59,534 bases of DNA, taken from the NCBI RefSeq assembly GCF_027587175.1, contig NZ_JAPCID010000050.1:1-59534 (forward strand), given 5' to 3'. This document shows, one piece after another, positions 55,427 through 59,534 of the stretch (within the stretch, counting starts at the first letter, position 1; each line of letters begins with the position of its first letter). Both the position numbers and the translations under genes were made by a program. The notes under the pieces were generated by a model, which ran no database searches, was not told where the DNA came from, and worked only from the letters and a program-made list of their open reading frames with translations. Source of the DNA: Solirubrobacter deserti (GTDB lineage: Bacteria > Actinomycetota > Thermoleophilia > Solirubrobacterales > Solirubrobacteraceae).

Positions 55427-55866
55427 GGCTCCACGTTCGCGATCCGCCAGCACGGGCAGCTGCTGCTGCTCCACGTCCTGCGCGCCTACCTCGACCTCGC
55501 CGAGCTCCCGCCCGGCCTGCTCCACGCCATCAAGGACGATCGCCTGCGGCCCGCGCTCGACCGCATGCACGAGCGGCCGGGGAGCCGTGGGGCCTGCAGG
55601 ACCTCGCGCGCGCCGCCGCCATGTCACGCACGTCGTCCCCCGAGCGCTTCCGGGCCGCGGCCGGCGTGCCGCCGCTGACCTACCTCAACCAGTGGCGCAT
55701 GGTGCTCGCCCAGCGCGCGCTGCGCGACGGCGACGTGCGGCTCGGACCGCTCGCGGCGGAGCTGGGCTACGGGTCCGAGAGCGCCTTCAGCACCGCGTTC
55801 AAGCGCATCGCCGGCGAGTCACCGCTGCGCTACCGCCAGCGCGTGCGTGCCGCGTCTCCACGCTAG
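55421..55866 (+). pseudogene. Remnant of an AraC-family regulator (N-terminus missing, frameshifted)
   Basis: From about 55421, TFAIRQHGQLLLLHVLRAYLDLAELPPGLLHAIKDDRLRPALDRMHERPG matches the end of the cupin sensor part of cupin_6 AraC regulators. The frame then shifts near 55580-55590 and continues WGLQDLARAAAMSRTSSPERFRAAAGVPPLTYLNQWRMVLAQRAL ... YGSESAFSTAFKRIAGESPLRYRQR, a complete AraC double helix-turn-helix ending at TAG 55864-55866. The first part of the sensor domain is absent. Confidence 0.6.
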
Positions 55867-55869
55867 CTT
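55864..55869 (+). promoter_or_regulatory. -10 element of a leaderless promoter
   Basis: TAGCTT overlaps the stop of the AraC remnant and ends 7 nt before GTG 55877. Confidence 0.5.
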
Positions 55870-55876
55870 CCCGAAC

Positions 55877-56284
55877 GTGTCGTCACCGCTGCACATCGGC
55901 TGCACCGCGTGGGCGATCATCGCGGTCGCCGGGTTCGTGAACCTGACCCGCGCGCCCTACGCGCTCGACGACCCGGCATGGCTGTTCGTCCAGTGGCTGC
56001 TGTTCGTGGGTGCGTCGCTCGCGGCGACCGCGGCGGCGCTGCTGGTCCCGGCCCTGCTGGTGCTGGTGATTCGCCGCACGGCAGCCGGGCTGGCGTGGCT
56101 CGCCGCGCCGCTGCTGGTCATCACCGCCGTGGCGCTCTTCCCGGTCCACCGCATGTGGTTCGAGGCCGAACTCGCCCACGGCGCCGTACCGCTCGCGCAA
56201 GCCGTGGTGATGGAGCCGGTCCCCGACCGCGAGCGCGTGTATGAGCGGCCCGCGGTCGTCTACGGCGAGTCCTGTTGCGGATAG
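55877..56284 (+). CDS. Small membrane protein, 135 aa
   Basis: Starts VSSPLHIGCTAWAIIAVAGF; three hydrophobic helices (about 8-26, 38-70 and 75-95) and a soluble C-terminus with two adjacent Cys at the end (YGESCCG). GTG 55877 is set by TAGCTT 7 nt upstream. Followed by a clean UUCG-loop terminator inside the convergent IclR gene. Family not recognised. Confidence 0.6.
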   Translation: MSSPLHIGCTAWAIIAVAGFVNLTRAPYALDDPAWLFVQWLLFVGASLAATAAALLVPALLVLVIRRTAAGLAWLAAPLLVITAVALFPVHRMWFEAELAHGAVPLAQAVVMEPVPDRERVYERPAVVYGESCCG

Positions 56285-56381
56285 CCGCGACAGGGCGATT
56301 GCGAACCCCAGCCGGTGGGCAGAATCGTCTTGTCGCGCCGCAAGACCCTCCTCATACCTTGCGTCGTAACAACCCTCCTCC

Positions 56382-57167
56382 TCACTCAGTGAACGGGGCG
56401 TCCCTTCGGGGGCGCCTCGCTTGCTTTCTGGCGCCGTCGTAGGTCGGGCTGCGCTCGACGGCGCGGCCGATCGCCAGCGCGGCCGTGCGCACGGCGGGCG
56501 CCATCGCTTCCGGACTCGAGCGCGAGCGGCGGGCCACCGCGAGCGCCAGCGCGGCGATCGGGCCGTTCTCGCCGGGGATCGGGGCGGCGACGCCCAGCAC
56601 GCCCGCGGCCGACTCCTCGCGGTTGATGGCGAGCCCGCTCTCGGCGATGGTCGCCAGCTCGGCACGCAGCCGCGCCGGGTCCGTGACCGTCCCGGGGCCG
56701 TGGCGGTCGAGCCCTCCGGCGCACAGCGCGTCCACGGCCGCGGGGGCCGACGCCAGCAGCACCTTGCCGGCCGCGGTCACATGCGCCGGCAGCCGGCCGC
56801 CCACGCGCGACGGCACCGGTGGCGCGAGGCGGCCGGACCACTGCTCGATCCAGACCGTGTCGGTGCCGTCGAGCACGGCGAGCGACACCACCTCGTGCGT
56901 CGCCGCGTACAGGTCGCCCATATACGGGAGGGCGAGCTCGCGCAACTGCGCGCGCTGCGGCACCAGCTGGCCCAGCTCGAAGAGCCGGAGTCCCGGGATC
57001 AGACCCTCCGGTGTGCGCTCGAGCCCGCCCCAGGCGACGAGCGGGGCCACGGCGCGGTGGACCGTCGTCAGCGGAAGGCCGGTCCGGCGTGCGAGCTCGC
57101 GCAACGTGACGGGCTCGCCGTCCAGCGCGTCGAGGAGCGCGAGCATGTTCCGTTGGACGGAACGCAT
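56382..57167 (-). CDS. IclR-family transcriptional regulator
   Basis: About 261 residues from ATG 57167. Helix-turn-helix MRSVQRNMLALLDALDGEPVTLRELARRTGLPLTTVHRAVAPL and effector domain (VGGRLPAHVTAAGKVLLASAP, GLAINREESAAGVLGVAAPIP). The C-terminus is basic (ARKQARRPRRDAP). It is divergent from the RidA gene with a 39-bp gap, which is probably its target. GACACT, a near -10, lies 7 nt before the ATG. Confidence 0.85.
   Translation of the reverse strand: MRSVQRNMLALLDALDGEPVTLRELARRTGLPLTTVHRAVAPLVAWGGLERTPEGLIPGLRLFELGQLVPQRAQLRELALPYMGDLYAATHEVVSLAVLDGTDTVWIEQWSGRLAPPVPSRVGGRLPAHVTAAGKVLLASAPAAVDALCAGGLDRHGPGTVTDPARLRAELATIAESGLAINREESAAGVLGVAAPIPGENGPIAALALAVARRSRSSPEAMAPAVRTAALAIGRAVERSPTYDGARKQARRPRRDAPFTE
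56396..56417 (+). terminator. UUCG-tetraloop terminator
   Basis: GGGCGTCCC (56396-56404), TTCG loop, GGGGCGCCT (56409-56417), followed by the T-rich CGCTTGCTTTCT. It would terminate the forward-strand small membrane-protein gene, yet lies inside the last codons of the convergent IclR gene. Confidence 0.6.
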
Positions 57168-57206
57168 CGCGCACAGTGTCGCGCACGCTCCGGCAGGCTC
57201 GGCGCC

Positions 57207-57593
57207 ATGACCATGACCCGCGTTCCTTCTCCCTCGCCGTACGCCCCGACGATCGGCTTCAGCGCGGCCGTCCGTGCCGGCGACTGGGTCTTCGTGAGCG
57301 GCATGACCGCGGTGTCCGGCGACGGCGAGGTCGTCGGCGCCGACGATCCCGCCGAGCAGACCCGCGAGGTCGTGCGCAAGCTCGCCGCCGCGCTCGAGGC
57401 CGCGGGCGCCGGTCTGGGCGACGTCGTGCGCACGCGGATCTACCTCGTCCACCCGAGCGACTGGGAGGCGGTCGGGACCGTCCACGGGGAGGCGTTCGGT
57501 GAGGCCTCGCCGGCCGCGTCGATGCTCGTCACCGGTCTGCTCGATCCGCGGATGCGGGTGGAGATCGAAGCGGTCGCGTACGCGCCCGCCTGA
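57207..57593 (+). CDS. RidA-family enamine/imine deaminase
   Basis: 128 residues from ATG 57207 (a second in-frame ATG at 57213). RidA/YjgF/UK114 signatures: FVSGMTAVSGDGEVV, EQTREVVRKLAAALEAAGAGLGDVVRTRIYLV, and the catalytic Arg in MRVEIEAVAY. It hydrolyses reactive 2-aminoacrylate-type imines. The gap to the convergent flavoprotein gene is 1 bp. CAGGCT 7 nt upstream is a near -10 element. Confidence 0.9.
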   Translation: MTMTRVPSPSPYAPTIGFSAAVRAGDWVFVSGMTAVSGDGEVVGADDPAEQTREVVRKLAAALEAAGAGLGDVVRTRIYLVHPSDWEAVGTVHGEAFGEASPAASMLVTGLLDPRMRVEIEAVAYAPA

Positions 57594-57594
57594 G

Positions 57595-58782
57595 CTAGAC
57601 GACCTGCGCGGCCGCGTGGCCCGACGCCCACGCCCACTGGAAGTTGAACCCGCCGAGGTGGCCCTGGACGTCCAGCACCTCGCCGATGAAGTACAGCCCC
57701 GGGCTCTTGAGCGACTCCATCGTCTTGGAGGACACCTCGCGCGTGTCGACGCCGCCCAACGTCACCTCGGCGGTGCGGTAGCCCTCGGTGCCGGCCGGGA
57801 CGAGCTGCCAGCCGCCGAGCCGGTCGGCGATCTCGCGCAGCTGCGCCGGCGTGTACTGCTTCATGGGCTTGGACGCGAACCAGTGCTCGGCCAGCAGCGC
57901 CGCCAGCTTCTTGGTGAAGACCTCCGACAGCACCGTCTTGAGGTCGCTGTTCGGGCGCGCGGCCTGCTCGGCCTGCAGCCACTCCAGCGCGTCGCGGTCG
58001 GGCAGCAGGTTGATCTCGACGACGTCGCCCGGGCGCCAGAACGAGGAGATCTGGAGGATGGCCGGGCCGCTCAGGCCGCGGTGGGTGAACAGGAGGTTCT
58101 CGCGGAAGCTCTCGCCGTTGCAGCGCGCCACGCAGTCCGCGGACGTGCCCGACAGCTCGGTGCACAGCTCCTTCAAGCGCCCGGACAGCGTGAACGGCAC
58201 CAGCCCGGCGCGCGTGGGGAGCACGTTGTGCCCGAACTGGCGCGCGACCTCGTAGCCGAAACCGGTGGCGCCGAGCGTCGGGATCGACAGCCCGCCGGTG
58301 GCGATCACCAGTGACGACGCCGCGACCGGCCCCAGGTCGGTGGCCAGCTCGTAGCCGGCCGCGGCCTTCTCGATCCGGTGCACCGACGTGTCCAGGTGCA
58401 GTTCGACGCCCGCCTGCTCGCACTCGGCCAGCAGCAGCCGCTGGATGTCCTTGGACTTGTTGTCGCAGAACAGCTGACCGAGCTTCTTCTCGTGGTACGG
58501 CACTTCGTGCTTGCTCACGAGCGCGATGAAGTCCCACGGCGTGTAGCGAGCCAGCGCCGACTTGCAGAAGTGCGGGTTCGTCGACGTGAAGTTCGCCGGC
58601 TCCGCGTACATGTTCGTGAAGTTGCAGCGCCCGCCGCCGGACATGAGGATCTTCTTGCCGGCCTTGTTGGCGTGGTCGACGAGCAGCACCCGACGACCGC
58701 GCTCGGCGGCGGTGACGGCGCACAGCATTCCGGCGGCACCTGCGCCGATGATCACAACGTCGGGGGCGAACAACGCGTTCAC
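57595..58782 (-). CDS. BaiN/HI0933-family FAD-dependent oxidoreductase
   Basis: About 395 residues from GTG 58782. N-terminal FAD motif DVVIIGAGAAGMLCAVTAAERGRRVLLVDH, family signature KKILMSGGGRCNFTN, a middle domain with FTHRGLSGPAILQIS, and the C-terminal PGLYFIGEVLDVQGHLGGFNFQWAWASG. Family members are flavoproteins of uncertain substrate; some are linked to bile-acid or aminoacetone oxidation. TAGGGT directly precedes the GTG. Confidence 0.9.
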   Translation of the reverse strand: MNALFAPDVVIIGAGAAGMLCAVTAAERGRRVLLVDHANKAGKKILMSGGGRCNFTNMYAEPANFTSTNPHFCKSALARYTPWDFIALVSKHEVPYHEKKLGQLFCDNKSKDIQRLLLAECEQAGVELHLDTSVHRIEKAAAGYELATDLGPVAASSLVIATGGLSIPTLGATGFGYEVARQFGHNVLPTRAGLVPFTLSGRLKELCTELSGTSADCVARCNGESFRENLLFTHRGLSGPAILQISSFWRPGDVVEINLLPDRDALEWLQAEQAARPNSDLKTVLSEVFTKKLAALLAEHWFASKPMKQYTPAQLREIADRLGGWQLVPAGTEGYRTAEVTLGGVDTREVSSKTMESLKSPGLYFIGEVLDVQGHLGGFNFQWAWASGHAAAQVV

Positions 58783-58799
58783 CCTAGAAGCGCCGGTGT

Positions 58800-59534
58800 T
58801 CAGCGGGCCGGCGCGAAGCGCCCGCGCTCGACGGCGGCGTCGAGCATCTGCAGCGTGCGGCGGTCCGACTCGATCGCGTCGCGGACCACACCGCGCAGCC
58901 GTTGCAGCTGTTGCACGGCGGTCCGGTGCGCAGCGGCGTAGGTCGCGAGGTTGGTGTTCATCGCGTCGATCTCCTCGACGGAGAAGCCGTTGTGGAACAG
59001 CCAGGCGACGGCCGGGCCGGACTCGAGAGTGCCGCGCAGCCGCTCCGCTGCGGCGGCTCGCTCCTCGAGCTGTGACTGCAGCGTCAGCGCATGCGCGACG
59101 TGTCCTTCGACGCGCATCAGTCGCAGCTCGTCGTCCATGTACTCCAGCTGGAGGTGGCGCATCATGGCGACGCGGTCCGCCCGCTCGGGGCGGGCGTCGA
59201 TCGCGGCGGCCTGCTGGAGCATCTGGCCGCCTGCCGCGACGCGAGCCGTCTGCAACTCGGTCGCGTACTGCCCGATGTTGGTGTTCGCGAGCGTCAACGG
59301 CGACAGGTCGGCCGGGCGCTGCCATTGCTCGAAGAACGCTCGACCGCTGCCCTGGGCGGCGCGGGCGGTGTGCCGCATCCCGGCGAGCATCGCGTCGTGC
59401 ACCCACCCCGTCAGCAGGTTCTGTGCCAGCCCCGCCGCGAGGCCGACCGCCACGGAGGTCACCGACGCGGGCGGCCGGCCCGCCGGCTCGGTGGCCGGCG
59501 GCACCGGGGCCGGTGCCCGCCTGCCGGCGGGCTC
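58800..59534 (-). CDS. Helical protein with Pro/Ala-rich head, cargo-like (5' partial)
   Basis: The frame is open to the right edge, so its start is outside the window; a GTG at 59504 is probably internal. The visible part is a Pro/Ala/Gly-rich stretch (PAGRRAPAPVPPATEPAGRPP), a Gly/Ala hydrophobic segment (SVAVGLAAGLAQNLLTGWVHDAML), then about 180 residues of helix-rich sequence. The head resembles the disordered head of the toxin-like protein at 21805, but no LQR...GN motif is visible in this part. Unknown function; a second cargo-type protein is possible. Confidence 0.5.
   Translation of the reverse strand, partial: EPAGRRAPAPVPPATEPAGRPPASVTSVAVGLAAGLAQNLLTGWVHDAMLAGMRHTARAAQGSGRAFFEQWQRPADLSPLTLANTNIGQYATELQTARVAAGGQMLQQAAAIDARPERADRVAMMRHLQLEYMDDELRLMRVEGHVAHALTLQSQLEERAAAAERLRGTLESGPAVAWLFHNGFSVEEIDAMNTNLATYAAAHRTAVQQLQRLRGVVRDAIESDRRTLQMLDAAVERGRFAPAR

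Noticed and set aside
56260-56355. A 31-codon reverse-strand frame downstream of the second IclR gene
   Set aside because: It overlaps the end of the forward membrane-protein gene, its composition looks random, and it has no properly spaced ribosome binding site.
57147-57163. GTTCCG-N5-CGGAAC inverted repeat near the start of the second IclR gene
   Set aside because: It lies inside the coding sequence if the gene starts at ATG 57167, and the SVQRN residues it encodes belong to the conserved IclR N-terminal helix. Kept out as an operator.

Overview
The window is a dense, very GC-rich bacterial chromosome segment with almost no space between genes. It most likely comes from an actinobacterium of the Thermoleophilia (Solirubrobacterales, Conexibacter/Solirubrobacter type). 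The reasons are G/C-dominated third codon positions, a WhiG/FliA-type sigma factor next to a Xer recombinase, three very large ATP-binding LuxR regulators, a MopE-like secreted protein and a cargo-type protein with an LQR...GN head motif. The class assignment is inference; no rRNA or tRNA gene is present.

Layout. 1-6.0 kb: end of a membrane-anchored anti-sigma-like protein, a small reverse-strand gene, a XerC/D recombinase, a WhiG/FliA sigma factor whose only usable start appears to be CTG, an EF-G2-like translational GTPase, and two small conserved proteins. 6.0-13.4 kb: a signalling island with a REC-degenerate GGDEF-REC response regulator, a divergent hybrid histidine kinase with two receiver domains and an HPt domain, a PAS/GAF diguanylate cyclase and a stand-alone REC protein. 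13.4-20 kb: ParB-like protein, LacI regulator with an operator built into its promoter, YczE-like membrane protein facing a MocR (GntR/aminotransferase) regulator, then the first large LuxR regulator. 20-24 kb: secreted MopE-like protein, a coupled polymorphic-toxin-like protein, a small gene behind a perfect LexA (SOS) box, then greA. 24-40 kb: housekeeping and catabolic genes (epoxide hydrolase, M20 amidohydrolase, SodC, RDD protein, FKBP, DedA, HAD phosphatase, HExxH lipoprotein, MFS plus cyclase, DUF1445) and a coupled nucleotidyltransferase / macro-domain / ThDP enzyme / SDR operon. 40-48.4 kb: a complete hutH-hutU-hutF-hutI histidine-degradation operon under an IclR regulator with two identical-arm operators, followed by a large LuxR regulator. 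48.5-59.5 kb: a third large LuxR regulator, a TetR operon with twin operators, an ArsR-like regulator, an ECF sigma/anti-sigma pair, a secreted protein, the scar of a deleted divergent SDR/AraC pair, IclR, RidA, a BaiN-type flavoprotein, and a partial protein at the right edge.

Two patterns cover the whole window. First, many start codons lie exactly 6-8 nt after a TANNNT hexamer, the arrangement expected of leaderless transcripts; it also helps choose start codons and explains overlapping divergent promoters. Second, almost every convergent gene pair overlaps or touches at its 3' ends. Regulation can be read directly at several loci: LexA box (23.4 kb), LacI operator (14.85 kb), IclR operators (40.6 kb) and TetR operators (52.2 kb).
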